A stretch of DNA of 64,000 bases from Lithobates sylvaticus (Eukaryota; Chordata; Amphibia; Anura; Ranidae). Below the pieces are notes generated by a model. It ran no database searches and was not told the DNA's origin. It worked only from the letters and a program-made list of their open reading frames with translations. The first letter of the stretch is position 1; each line of letters starts with the position of its first letter. The DNA lies in contig CM053031.1 in the NCBI GenBank assembly GCA_028564925.1, positions 99,436,888 through 99,500,887 of the forward strand, given 5' to 3'. This document shows positions 11,501 through 24,994 of this stretch, in pieces. Made by a program: the position numbers and the translations under genes.

Positions 11501-14500
11501 CGGAAACCCCTTACACTGGTACAACCAGGCTTAATTTAAAGAACCAAACTGCAACTCATTGAGATTGTCTGGAAATTACAATTATTAACACTATACATCA
11601 GACAGAAGATTAAATCATAGTTGTAAAAAAAACAGCTATCACAAGTGTATATTTTTCTATAGAAGGATGGATGTAATATATTAAAAAAGGCAACAACCAT
11701 GCTTGTTAACTGATATAGCATTACAAAGTCAAAATATTACTTAAAACATGCAAGCCTCTCAGCTGCACCTTCATTCATTCACTTTTTTCTTTACAAAAAT
11801 AAAGTTTACCCTGGCTAAAGTAACTTTATGAACAAAGTGAATGCCAGTGAAATACCAGCAAAGTTTACTTCTTTGGTACCTTAGTGGTAAGATGTCTTCA
11901 TAATGTTTCAGTAAATAACAACACAAAAGGCTAGGTTATTGCTAGATTGTTGCAGCGCTGTGATTTTTTACTGACCTTTCAGATGTCTTAGATTTGATAT
12001 TTTTTGTTTATTTTGTTGTTCTTAGTTTCTTGACTGAGTAGACATGGAAACTATGGGCATCTTCACATATGCATTTGAAAATATGGGTTTTATTGCATTT
12101 TTTGTGCACCTGCTCTACAGAGATTTTAGCAGATGATGAAAGTTAAAGGATTTGTGTTTCTTATAGCCTCAGGTGGATTATCTACTGTAATAAGTGAAGA
12201 ATTCAGCTCCAGGGTTCACACAGTAAAGCTTAACCTATAGCAGTCATATCAATTGTGAGGGAATTTTCCATCCATGCTCCCAGTAAGGCTTAAAGCGGAG
12301 CTGAAGGCAGATTAAAAATAAAAGTTGAGAGAAAGAGAATGGGAGAGGGAGAAGCATTGAGCCACTCACAGTCAAGTCCTAGTTGTATTACTTAAATACG
12401 GTAGAAAAGAAGTCAGGCTGGATATGTCTGTGTGGCAGGACTGTGTAAATCTCAGGGATGAATGAACATTAAAAAAAAACCCTATGGTGGGTAAAACAAC
12501 CCTCATATATGAACTTCATCTGTGTATTTAGCTGTTTGAGTTTTGATTTAAAGACTCAGTAAGCTATCACATACTATGGGCAAAATAGAAATATTGTATC
12601 CATTTATGTCACAGTTCCAATTTATATAACCTTTTTGTTTAGAATATAAACTTTTATCAGTGCAAAGGAATGGGAGATTGTAGGCATGAGAGATGAATGG
12701 CTTATCATTGACTTCCTTTGGATAAAACAACACTTACCAGCATGACTATGAATTCTCAGTAAACTTCTTGCCAACTGTTATTTGTAATGGCTGAAAAATA
12801 TAAAAACTATACTACTTCACAGTGTTAACTGTCAATATTTCAATTGACTGTAAATCTGTCACAAGTCATTACTACATGTAGATCACTAATGTGCGTTTGT
12901 TTTGTTTTTTGTTTTTTTTTGTAAAATGATTGGTTTCCAGGAGTTACTGTGCTTTACACACAGTCATTGCTCTTTGTGTATAATAAATATCATAGATTAT
13001 TATTACATATCTACCAGTAGTCACCAGTAGGTGACAAGCATCACCATAAGTAGCTGCCTGGGAAGTCATGGAACACTGCTCACATCATAAGGCAGAGCTT
13101 TACACAATTAGGTAGCTGTTTCAAATCTGCTTATCAGAGTTGGCAGTGATTGTCTTCAAGCATACTTTATATATTCTCATTTGCTTTCACTATCAAAAGT
13201 ATAGCATTCATGTATAATGATTTGAAAAATTTACAGAAGTACCTACATGTACAGGTATTTTATTCTTGTATAAAACAGATAAAGTAAAACATAATTTTGA
13301 AACATGTAAGTGGATTTAGGAAGGATAATAGTTTAGCACTGTAGAATAGTTTTCTTTTTAACTATGAATACAGTTAATGTAGGTGATAATGCAGATGATT
13401 AATGTGTCACGTTGTATGTCTCCCCTTGACCACTATGTATAGAGTGAAGTGTCAACTGTGCTGGAGGTATATGAATCTCAGGGGTCCATAATGAATAAAA
13501 AGAAACAGCTGCCCTGCAACAGATAACGGGAAGGAATGCTCTTGCAAAAACACAGAATGAAAATCAACCTTATTTTGTAATTATTTTGCAGCATGAAGTA
13601 CAATTTAGCCTTTTTATCTGTGCATTATATAATCTGCCTGAGCTGACAATTTCTTCTTGCCTATATTGTTCATAATTTTATTGCTTAAAAACCATAGAGT
13701 TGCTCACCCATGCATTAGTCCAAAAAACTCCTATTGCTTTTTATTTTCACAATCCTACAGGAAGAATTACACTACATTCGTGTGAAGGGGCACCGAGAAG
13801 TACTGAATGTCCTTGTGAACTTAATGGTTTTCTCACTTCCCTTGTCAGAACATGAGACTTGGAGGAGATTCTATAAACTCTCGCTCACGGTTGTTGCAGC
13901 AATACATTTCCTTAAATAAAGCATACTGGGGGGCTGAGTGTAACAGAAAAAAATATGACTTGTTATTGTGTCATCTCATATTTTTTGAGAGTGTACATTA
14001 TGTTTTGGAGCTGAAGGGCCAGTGCTAATAGTGTTCTCTCCAAGGGTTTTGGCACTGAGAGAATTAAAAAAAATACCTTATGTGCTCTGACCTTTTAACC
14101 ATAAAGTAGATATAAACTCTAATATACCAAGCAAAGAAACTGCAAAATACCTTACACTGAAGTGTATATGACATCATTTCACCTTCAGGATTGTATTTCT
14201 GCCGGCCAAAAGTATACTTTGAAATGTTACTGGCCAGGAAAACTGCCCAGACTTTCCTTTGAACATCCTGTTGGGGCATGTAGTTGGTTGGTCCAGCAAC
14301 ATACACTATGGCTTCTAGGTCCAGTATTTTACAGGAATTGGGCACAGTCAGTAGATTGGCAGTAGCATCAGACAGAAAAGTCAGGCAGTGGCTTCAAAAG
14401 GTGGAGATAGGCATTACTAAGCATTTAGGGGGCGTTTTTAGGGTACTGTGCTGACTCAAATTAGATGAATGCATACAACTATGTCCTGTCTTAAATTGCA

Positions 14501-15990
14501 CATGCTGAGGTGGCCATTGCAAAGGCAATGTCTTAGCACTATCACCTTATACAGGGAAGTGACATCCAAGCAGGCTACTATTTAGAGTGAAGGGAATGTG
14601 TAATCCTCAAAGATAGCTAGGGATATTGTAACGGATGAGAAAGCAGCACAGGAAGTTATCAGCTGGCAAGATTTTTGTCAGGATTTACAAGTATTTTTGC
14701 ACTTGAATAGATATAACAAAATTAGTTCCATAGTCTATTTAACAAGCTTAAAGGGAAAAATAAGAGAAGTTCATTGTTAAGAAATTTTTTTATTTAATAC
14801 CGAAGATCGGAGAATTCTCTACAGACACCGCCTCCCCTAAATATAATCAGAAAATGCCAAGAAACAAGATTGGGAGCTTTGAGGTACCAAAAAATCTAAT
14901 CAAATTGATAATACAAATTTCATCATTTTATTTAAACATACATGATTAAAAAATCAATAAAGTTTTAAAACCAAGACATGAATGATCATGCGGTCACAAT
15001 ACAAAAGTTAGTGTTTTACACATGTAGTGTTTCGCCATAATCATGGCTTCTGGAGCTTTTGTAGGACATGTATACAATGTCGTCCAAATGTTATCAAGGA
15101 TCCAAAGGACCCACAGGGCCCGCCAGGATGTTCAATGAGGTATCAATGTGCCATAAAGGGGGGGACAATAGCCCTAAATTCACACCCTGTTGTGATAAGA
15201 AGTCAAGGAGTTCATAGGTTTATAACTATATCACTCCTATGAGGTATAATTCATATACTTGTAGTAAGCTTCAAAAGGGCCGTGCAATCTAAGCACTTCC
15301 TTCAGTGAAGATTACCAATTCCTTTCCATAGTATCAGTGTGATACCATTGAACCAGGGAAGACTAATGTTGTTTAGTCTATCCCAAGCGAATATCCATTT
15401 AACCTCAGATTTAAAATCCTGCAGGTACCATACATGCTATTTATATAGAACAACTTTGGGATCTGGCACGATTTTTATTATTAGTATGAACGAGTGTCCA
15501 CACTACCAACTGGTGCTTTCTTGTTTCTCTATTTACTTTCAAATACATGCACCAGTCACATGACTGTTTAGGAAAAATAAAAAAATAAATGTATTTACAT
15601 ATATATTACTAACTGAATGCAGGAAGTAGAATAGCAGTGGGGGGTGTTTAGAAAATTTGTGACTGTATTGCCTTCCTTCTACTTTAGGGCAACTGTTTAT
15701 TTTTGTGCAGTGATTAATATATATTTAAAGTGCTTCACTACTGGCTTATTATAGTTGAATAATACTTGAGGTGATTGTAGCCATATTAGTGAACTTGTAA
15801 TAAAAACAATTTTTTCTCAGATATTATCCCACTTAATGTATTGCTAAAACTTTGTGTATCAGTACTGCTTGGACCAAGAATGGAACACCCCAAAATGATG
15901 TCCTGGAAATTTAAATGTTAATGCACGTAAAAAAAAGTATTATGGACAGTAATCAATTGTTTTAGTTAAATAATGCCAGGTCAGTATCAA
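11501..15990. other. intron 25 sequence, largely unrecognised
   Basis: This is AT-rich DNA with no exon of ErbB4 type. Near 12293 a TTAAAGCGGAGCTGAAGGC sequence resembles one TTAA-MITE end without a partner. Around 14800-15450 the complementary strand carries a phrase of the GAAGCCATGATTATGGCGAA type, often seen in frog interspersed repeats, but I could not assign it. Nothing else is supported. Confidence 0.4.
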
Positions 15991-15993
15991 GTA

Positions 15994-16884
15994 CCGTATT
16001 TATCGGCGTATAACACGCACTTTTTCACCCTGAAAAATTAGGGTAAATCGTGCCTGCGTGTTATACACCGATATACACTTTTTTTTTTTACCGATCGGGG
16101 GGGGGGCGGGGATCGGGCGGTCCGCCTCATTGGGAGGGTGTCGGGTCGGCCGCCCCGCCCTTCCTGGCCCTGGTTCAGTAAATGCCAGCCCCCTCCCACA
16201 CATCTATCCCCCGCGTCACCCCCGATGCCGGTACCTGTAAGTAGAAACTGGCCGTGCTGCTCTCCTCCTCCCGCTCCGCCTCCTCCTCGGTTGTAGATTG
16301 TGATTGGAGGAGGTGGCGGCTTCATCTCTCGTGTACCCAGTCATGTGACTCTCCTCTGCTCATTGATGGTCACATGACCGTTCTCCTCCCGCTCCGCCTC
16401 CTCCTCGATTGTAGCTTATGATTGGAGGAGGAGAGCGAGAATGAACCAACAGAGGACAGTCACATGACCGGGTCCACGAGCGCTGCTTTAATTGAGGCAC
16501 ACAGAAGCCCCATCTACACTGACCGTGACACAGGAGGAGCTTCTCAACCCCTAAAGGTATGCTGGCAGCGCTGTCCCAGGGTCTGTGTGCTGTGCAGGCG
16601 GGTCAGTGTGCTGTGCAGGGGGGTCAGTGTGCTGTGCAGGGGGGTCAGTGTGCTGTGCAGGGGGGTCAGTGTGCTGTGTAGGGGGGTCAGTGTGCTGTGC
16701 AGGGGGTCTGTGTGCTGTGCAGGGGGGTCAGTGTGCTGTGCAGGGGGGTCAGTGTGCTGTGTAGGGGGGTCAGTGTGCTGTGCAGGGGGTCCGTGTGCTG
16801 TGAAAAGTTTTTTTCTTGAAACTTCCCTCTAAAAATCAGGGTGCGTGTTATACGCCGGTGCGTGTTATACGCCGATAAATGCGG
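15994..16884. mobile_element. TA-flanked non-autonomous element with minisatellite
   Basis: The ends CCGTATTTATCGGCGTATAA and CCGCATTTATCGGCGTATAA (right end read inward) are nearly identical inverted repeats, flanked by TA (15992-15993 and 16885-16886). The GCGTGTTATAC motif repeats inside both ends. The GC-rich body contains CTCCTCC/GGAGGAGG inverted segments and a 21-bp tandem array. A TA duplication suggests a Tc1/mariner-mobilised element, but no transposase is encoded. Confidence 0.75.
16570..16804. repeat. 21-bp minisatellite, about 11 units
   Basis: The unit is CAGGGGGGTCAGTGTGCTGTG (21 bases, shown for description only). The length is a multiple of three, so it yields a repeated VSVLCRG reading on the plus strand, which has no start context or homology that would make it a gene. 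Some units have CTGTGTAGG or lose one G. Confidence 0.9.
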
Positions 16885-16886
16885 TA

Positions 16887-18950
16887 CTTACACTAGTTGC
16901 ACTTACAAAATACATTTAATGATTAATTACTAAATACAGAGCTTCATTATTGTATCCCTGAAGTTGAGCTTTAATAATATGATAACACATAAAGCTCAGT
17001 TACTTTGGATTGTTGAGAATAGTTTCCTTTTCCTCCTGAATATTGCAAACCCTATGGTGACATATAAACAATATCTGGGTAAAAAAATGCATCAATGACT
17101 GCAGATATAAAACTATCAGGTAGTCTCTAGTACTACTAAGGCTTCTACCAGGACACGGAATAAGGCAAAGTCAAACAAAAAGTTGCTGTTATTCACTGAA
17201 AACTCTTTTGTGAAATGAAAATACAATTGGTGTTCTGGAATAAGTATGAAAAAAATCCATGTCCCAGTTCCATACTTGTGCTCATTATAGTGTCAATCAA
17301 TAGGTTATTCACTTTTTCTTTTAGAAGGAAATTCATAGAAGTAAAACTTTTTGCTAAGTAGCTGAATGTTAATAATGCATTATCTAGACAATTCAGTAGC
17401 AGAAAATCCTTCAACAGAAATATCAGCTAGGACATATTAATCAGCAGGTTTGCCATACAATCCCCCAGTCCTTACTTTACCTTTCTCATGAGCACGTCTC
17501 AATTAGGATTGGAGCTGTGATAATATGAAGCTCCTTTCAGGTGAGCACAGATGGTTTTGTGTGGCCTGTCTATTGAACACAGAGCTGATCTCTGTGACAT
17601 GATGACACGGCTCTCTGACAACAAATGAGGGCCTGTCTCTGGGGCTGCTCTTTCCAATATGGTTTTGATCTTATCCCTGATCAGCTGCAAATAGCAGCCT
17701 GTACCTTTGAAATGGAACTGGTGTTTGCTTAGGGAAGATGGGATTCAGTCCTGTTTGCTAGCCCAAATCACTGGAGGGACATTTTGAGTTGTTCACTTCA
17801 AACATGTCTCTAAAAGGCAAGATAGGCATAACATGGGGAACAATGAAATCTTACACATGGTCAATAAATAGATTTAGCAAGTGTCATTTAGGAGATAAGA
17901 TATTGGTGAGCAATATGACTGATCTTAAGCTCTGGGCATTCATCATTTTTTTCTTTATATTTTCAAGTGCATATGTTTTCTGGTAGTTACCCTGGATTTA
18001 ATTACAATAACCATTATCATGCTTAAAAACACTAGACACGCTTATTTTGTTATTTTTTTCTTAAAGACAGGAACACACCTTCTCAACAATGCAAAAGGGA
18101 TATTGGCACATGGAGATTTTTGCCTTTTGTTTTCCTTCCCATCCCATTCCACAGCTCTGGTGCTGTAGATCTATCTATACAAGCCTAAAACAAAAAAGGC
18201 ATGCTTGTTGCGTGTGGTAAGGGAAGATATTTTTAATGTTTTTGGGCAGTTTCAAAAGTAATTGTAGTTTTATACTATCACACCTGCACCTTACTAGCTA
18301 GTGTGTTATCAAAAAAGCGAGCACATGGGAACCATGGATTGAATCCTACCTGCCACCCACTTTGAACCCAGGGTCGCCACTTTTGTAAGAGGGTGGAAGT
18401 CAGAGGTGTCTGAGTATTGTGAACAGTCGTTTTCCTCCCCCCCTCATCACACCCCCTCCCTTTTTTACCTTAACTATTGGCCCTTGCTGGTGGTGAAGGG
18501 GATTCATACTGGGCTGGATGTGTTGCAGTCTGAGCCTGCCCCTCCTTAGGTTACAAAATATACCCCTTCCTTCACCTCCCAGAACAGTGGGAACACCTCC
18601 CACTTGTATTATTCACAATACTATTCTTGTTTGCAATAGATTTTCATTCAAAAGTTTAACAAATTTTTTAGGATACAAATAATATATTGATACAGAAAGA
18701 TCCATGCACTCTCAAAGGTGACCAAGTGTCTAATCCATATGACTTTAATATAAAAACAATTATGACGGTAAATACAGTTGAATTAGGCTACTGCCTGCTT
18801 GGGCATGTATGGAGTAATTATAACTTCTCAGTAACATTTGATCAAACTGTAGCATCTTTAGCATAACCCGAGATCAGGGCCCTTATCACCAAAGTTGATC
18901 AGTTACTTGGAGTCACTTTATGTAGCTCCCACATTGGCATCAAAAAATGA
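16887..18950. other. intron 25 sequence, possible conserved island
   Basis: No mobile element was recognised. The part at 17490-17720 is less AT-rich and of higher complexity than its surroundings; it could be conserved non-coding DNA, but the sequence alone cannot show this. Confidence 0.35.
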
Positions 18951-18959
18951 GAGCCTTGC

Positions 18960-20970
18960 ATCCAGGACTCTCCACTTGCATCCATAAGGTAAATATCATT
19001 GAACTTAAAGGAGAAAAGAATAAAAGAGAAGAAGGGAAGACGTGAAAAGAAGAAGAATAAAGGTCAGAAATGAAAAGCAAGTGTCATTGGCCTCGGCCTA
19101 GGCCCCCTACTATCCAGTCCTGGGAATTATGGAGCTTGGAGGTACTTAATCCAGGGGGACCACACCTTATCAAATCTGGATTGTCTGTCTCTAAGGATGC
19201 TGGTCAATTTTTCATTGACCATGATCTAGGAAAGTTTGTTTTACTAATGCAAGACTGACCACTGGGGTTTTCCATGCTTGTGCTATTGTAATTTTAGCTG
19301 CTGAAAAAATAAATAAGATGAGGGATCGAAAATGTCTAGGGATCTCTTCCAGCAGGTCCGTAAACAGCGCCATTTTAGGATTTTTAGGTAGATTTTGTCC
19401 TGTCACTGAATAGACCAGAGTGAATATTCTGATCCAAAAGCGCTGGACCTTGGGACAGGACCACCAGACATGGAACATAGTACCTTCTTGCTCGCGCCCT
19501 CTGAAGCAAAGGGGTGAAGTGCCAGGGTACAATCTCGCCAGCCTTGGCGGAACCAGGTACCATCTGGACAGCACCTTGTAATTCGCTTCCACCAAGGAAG
19601 TATTGAGTATTCCTCAGTGCACCATGGTTGACCACTGCCCCCAAACCTTCTCCTCTATAGTCTCGCCTAGGTCTGATTCATATGCTATTTGGTAGGAGGG
19701 TTTAGGCCGTTGAGTGTTGAAGAGGGCATAGAGCTCTGAGATCCCCCCACGTGACTCAGGTCCGCGTATGCATTTATTTTCAAACAAGGTATTGGTAGTC
19801 ATGTCTATCAGATCGTTACCCAGGGATTTTTATAAAATGAATCATTTGGTACAGATGGAAGGATTTCGTCTGGGGCAGCTGTAATGTCTCCCGAAAATAG
19901 GACTATTGCTTGATCCCTTTGTGATCTATGAAGTGTGCTATCCTATAAAGGCCTTTTTTGAATTGTTGGGGACTCTGTCCTGGAGGAAAGTGCGGGTTAT
20001 TGAGTATAGGGGCCACAAGGGGAATGGGGAGACCTCAGAAGGTATAATTTGTACACCCTGCCCCAGAAACTTAGGGAGTGGGTTAAAGAAGCACTCAGAA
20101 TAGCCTGACGCTCTCTTGTCAGAAGCTACATCAGGAGGTCCACAGGCAGTGAGGGACTAGCCTGCGCCTCCAACCATACCCAGTCAGGTTGGTATGTTGT
20201 AGAGAAAATTTGGTATAGTTGTACCAGTGGAGCAGCCTGTAGTACCTCAAGAAATGAGGAACTCCCAGTCCACCTCTCCACTTGGAGATATATAGAGTGG
20301 AGTGGGCCACCCTACATCCACCACCACCCCAAATTAATTTGTAAACCAGCGATTGAAGTTTTAAAATAAATGTAAATGGTATTGAAAAGGGCAGTGATCA
20401 AAAATAATATATGATTCGAGGGAGTACTGTCATCTTAATGGCCGCTATTCTACCCATCCCGGAAAGTGCATGTATCTGCCAGTTCTTTAATTCTTGTTCA
20501 ATGAAGTTGTAGAGGGGGGTATAATTAACCTGAAACAATGTGGAAATGTCCACCACTTGCCACCACTAGAGACACTCGTGAATGGGTTAGCATGAATTGC
20601 CACAGCCAATGATTCTATCGCCAAAATAAAAAGGAGAGGCAAGAGAGGACATTCCTACCTAGTTCCTCTCCTTATCTATCAAAGGTCTAAATTGCACCCA
20701 TATGCAAGACTATTAGGATAGGATTTGAATATCCAGATTTGAAGGTCCAGGAAACACAATATTATTAATATGTAATCTCTAATCTCTATGCCCTGGTCTA
20801 TTTTCTATTTCCATTTTGATTGCATAATGCTTTGTTATACCACTTTTCTATGCAATATTTGTTTACGTAAGAATATTGATTCTTTCCATTCTGTACGTTT
20901 TTATGTTCTGTATGTTTCTCAAACCAAAATCTAAAAAATGAAATAAAAACCTACTGAACGTTAAAAAAAT
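18960..20970. mobile_element. L1-type LINE 3' part with inverted 5' segment
   Basis: On the minus strand from about 20690 down to 19120 there is a decayed ORF2 C-terminal half. The RT tail reads PLLPLLFILAIESLAVAIHA, followed by ELKNWQIHALSGMGRIAAIK, STLYISKWRGGLGVPHFLRY, the cysteine-containing MFHVWWSCPKVQRFW and the end region MVNEKLTSILRDRQSRFDKV. By contrast, 20706-20970 reads in plus orientation like a LINE 3' end, with AATAAA at 20941 and a short A-run. An inverted 5' part joined to a forward 3' part is the known result of twin priming. Breakpoints and target duplication are not resolved. Confidence 0.6.
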
Positions 20971-21861
20971 AACACAAGCAGATCTCTTCATTGCTTGTAA
21001 ATCTTTTCTCCAACTAATTAGCCTATTTAGGGCTTGTGCAGAACAATATTAATACCACTTGGAGTTGCTGCAATGACTTGGGATGGGTAGCATAGTCTAG
21101 GTTGCCCCCATCCCCATCTTCCATCTTGGAAAATATTGCCCTATCCATGTCTCTGCTGCTTGCCCTGGGGGATGTGAATGTTGTGCTAGCTCAGTACACG
21201 ATGGGTAGTAGAAGGAAAGATTTCTAAAGAGTAAAGATACTGCGTTCTGTTAGCTTATTTGTAGCAAACTGGTGAAAGTGAAATTGTTGGGAAAACTAAA
21301 AAAGTACCCCCCTACCTTTTATTTTTTAACCCCCCCCTTACCCTTTTCACTGGGGTTTCCTAACATAATCATATGCTCAGTCAATCCACCATTATTGTTC
21401 TGTGATCCACCAATCCGCTGCCACACATCAGGACCCAAGCTGCCATCTTGCCTTCTAACATCATCGGGAGTCAGCTGTCTCTTCCAGGTTTCTTACAGTG
21501 GGCCCCCTGATAATGCATGCCAATTTCTGCCCTTTGCTGATGCCTGTTGGGATATGGCATATGTGCATAACACAGGAGGCTCCAGGGGCAGGGTGACATC
21601 ATTCTCGCCTAGGTGAGAATGGAGGCCACGGTGGGCTGGACTGAAAGCACACACAAAAAAGATGCAAAGCTAAGCCTGTTACAGAAATTGAAAAAATAAA
21701 GGATTTACTGGTAGGATCAACAGGTAATAAAACTATGTTACAGGAGGGGTTCAGAAAAAAATGATGCTTTCTATTCACTGTATAAAAGTAGTATGAATGT
21801 AAAATACACAACTTCTATTCTGTAGGCACAGTAATACTGATCTTTGTAAATTAGTATATGC

Positions 21862-22419
21862 TAGACATGGGAGCTGTCAAAAAATTTGTTTTGTTTCGTT
21901 CCGTTTCGTATAAAAAAAAAATCGTAATTCGTGTACGAAATTTAATTTGGATTCGTACGAATCGTTACAAATCGTTAATATTGTTACGAATCGTTACAAA
22001 TATCGACACTCTACAAATAATAACAAATTATCCGAAAACGTATTAACGTTACATAAGTAATCACTCAGAGGAAGTACGAAATCCGAAATTTAGTATTTCG
22101 TACTTCCTCTGAGTGATTGGTGAACAATAGACAATAGACTTATGTGTTATGTAACGTTAATAATTTTTTGGATAATTCGTTATTATTCGTAGAGTGTCGA
22201 TATTCGTTATACTGAATCTCGAATTCATTTGAATCATTCGTTATATCCTCTATAGCTTCTTTTATATTAGTTGAAATTCATCATTTGGTAGTTTGGATTC
22301 GGATAATTTGGATCCGAAATTCGTAAACGAAATTTTGTATTTCGTACAGAATTCGTATTCGTAAAAATTAGTAATTCGTATGAGTTTCCGATTCGTACGA
22401 AACTAATCGCACATGTCTA
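21862..22419. mobile_element. hAT-like MITE, TAGACATG family copy 1
   Basis: The terminal inverted repeats TAGACATGGGAGC and TAGACATGTGCGATTAG (right end read inward) are flanked by a perfect 8-bp duplication, GTATATGC (21854-21861 and 22420-22427). The interior is full of ATTCGTACGAAT-type motifs and contains a near-palindrome around 22040-22160 (TAACGTTACATAA ... TTATGTAACGTTA). It is non-coding. The same family occurs at 32198-33118. Confidence 0.85.
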
Positions 22420-22427
22420 GTATATGC

Positions 22428-23380
22428 TAGCTTTATATTCTATAGCTATCTTAGACACTAAAAGGTATTTGGCTCTGCCTATATGTCATTGTCTTGTTTC
22501 AGTTACACATCAATTGGTTATTTAAATGTTATAATTCAAGAAAAATAAAAAAAGTGATTTCAACAGTTGAGTTTTGGAAGGTTGCCCATTTGTGCATTGA
22601 GGATAATCTAGTTACTTGTTTTTTCAGCATCTTGATTAATAACACACATAAAAATTCACATTTTTTTAGTTCTTGAGTATTTGCTAGAAATGTATAAAAG
22701 AGTTGTTGGAAATGAATGAGGATTCTGTCATGTAGCTGAAAGAACAGACACGAAGAACAATTACTTTAGATAGTACGCGGTCTATAAAATGATGCTGTTA
22801 AGCAGCCAGTGTAAAATGGACTAGGAATAAACAATGGAACAGAGCAGGCACTTCTGCCAAATACTCATTTTATAGTAACTGCAATCCATATAAACTGTAA
22901 GAAGGGAAGCCTCTAGCGGAAGCAAAAATCCTTTTGTTGGCCACACGCACAGATATGCTAATATCACTTACTGAATATATTTTTCACTTCTAAACGAAAA
23001 ACTCATGGCTTTTTTTTTTTTAGACTCATAACTATCATTGAAAAATCGTTTGAACATATTGATATCACTTATCCGTTCTGCTGTATTAAAGGACTTTTTC
23101 CTGCATATTTTGCAAATTCAAGAAAACCAGTCTATATACAACATGAAGGACCAGCTTCAAAAATTGCATTTTAAACATCTACTTTACAATTTCTTACACA
23201 TTTTCCAAAGCAATGAAGTTTAAAGCTTAATGGCAATCATATATAACAGGCACAAATGTATTTAGCTTTGCATTCATTTATACATCATTTATTTTTTTAA
23301 ATGCAAGCAGTGAACGTACTTGAATCTAGCCTTGTATCAGCCTCTTGTAGCCTATTACTTCTAACTACACAATATTAAAC
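22428..23380. other. intron 25 sequence, nothing recognised
   Basis: AT-rich unique-looking sequence between a hAT-like MITE and a Tc1 remnant. No exon or element is supported. Confidence 0.4.
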
Positions 23381-23382
23381 AC

Positions 23383-24213
23383 AAGTATTGGGACGCCTGC
23401 CTTTACACACACGTAAACTTTAATGGCATCCCAGTCTTAGTCCGTAGGGTTCAATATTGAGTTGGCCCACCCTGTAAAGCTATAACAGCTTCAACTTTTC
23501 TGGTAAGGCTGTCCACAAGGTTTAGCAGTGTGTCTATGGGAATGTTTGACTATTCCTAAAGAAGCGCATTTGTAAGGTCAGGCACCGATGTGGACGAGAA
23601 GGCCTAGCTCACAGTCTCCGCTATAATTCATTCCAAAGGTGTTCTATCAGGTTGAGGTCAGGACTCCACCCCAAACATGCTCATCCATGTCTTAATGGAC
23701 CTTACTTTGTGCAGTGGTCCAAATCATTTGGTGGAAGGGGATTATTGGTGTGGGGTTGTTTTTCGGGGGTTGGGCTTGGCCCCTTAGTTCCAGTGAAGGC
23801 GTCAGCATACCAAGACATTTTGGACAATTTCATGCTTTCAACTTTGTGGAAACAGTTTGGGGATGGCCCCTTTCTGTTCCAATATGACTGTGCACCAGTG
23901 CCCAAACAAGTTCCATAAAGACATGGATGACCGAGTTTGGGGCGGAGGAGCTTGACTGGCCTGCACAGAATCCTGACCTCAACCCGATAGAACTCCTGCG
24001 AATAAGGCCTTCTTGTCCACCTCAGTGCCTAACCTCACAAATGCTCTTCTGGAAGAATGGTCAAACATTCCCCTAGACACACTCCTAAACTTTGTGGACA
24101 GCCTTCCCAGAAGAGTTGAAGCTGTTATAGCTGCAAAGGGTGGACCAACTCAGTATTGAACCCTACGGACTAAGACTGGGATGCCATTAAAGTTTATGTG
24201 CGTGTAAAGGCAG
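23383..24213. mobile_element. Tc1-like remnant, fold-back form
   Basis: The left part (AGTATTGGGACGCCTGCCTT onward) and the right part (TTGAACCCTACGGACTAAGA onward) are long inverted repeats of a Tc1-like family known in fish and frogs. The two sides share TCCCAGTCTTAGTCCGTAGG and its complement. Between them are degraded pieces of the transposase region around 23690-23990 (for example CTGACCTCAACCCGATAGAA). The extreme termini are lost and no continuous reading remains. Confidence 0.75.
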
Positions 24214-24994
24214 TCTGAACTGCTTTTCGTACAAGACAACATGAATGCAACTCAAAGCAGTTTGAAACAACTCAGTCAAAGTCAAAGCACTTAACAGCAT
24301 AGTGCATTTGATTTTTCTTAAGTTGATGCCTGTGTGCATGAGCCATGAAATGATGCAATAGTCATAACTAATAAATTGTAGTTATGCTTCAAATATCTTT
24401 CACCACCCAATTCCTACACACTGCATTATATTTTATTGTTGAATAATGTTGCCAAATGTAAGCTTTCAGTTTAAAGTAGCTAAATACATTTTAGGTGAAT
24501 TAAAAAATGTGCAAAGTTTTACAATGTGCTATAGTCTGAGAAAAAAAGCCTATGTATTGAAAAGTTGGACCTTTGCTCTCTGTGAGTAAGTAGTGGGTTT
24601 GTTGCAGGGGGCTGAAATGCTCCCTGCTTAGTCAGAGCCAGAGCTCACCAATCAGTGAGGAGTATGAGCATTGGTGATTGCAGAACTCTAGACCTGACTC
24701 AGTAAGCGGTGTTGGACCTCTGTGAGATGAGACCACTCCATACAATCTGTGACTGCTTTAAACGAGCAAACGGAAGAAAAACAAAAAACTGTAACACACT
24801 GAACACCTTTTTTTTTAGATACAGCTGGGATTAAAACTGAAGGTTCAACTGGACTTTGAAAATTTGATTACCATGACGTTGCCTTTTATGCCGTATAACA
24901 GAATTTTCTGTTAAATTTAGCTTGTTTCTGTCAAAAAGTTTCATTGGGGGAGATTTACTAGATTTTCTAGGTTTTATTGTCAAAGCTTGATTAA

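Noticed and set aside
13734-13919. Possible unannotated exon or small gene
   Set aside because: A single 61-residue reading with no recognised motif and no splice context consistent with ERBB4.
16422-16832. Reading with repeated VSVLCRG
   Set aside because: Product of the 21-bp array inside a non-autonomous TA-flanked element.
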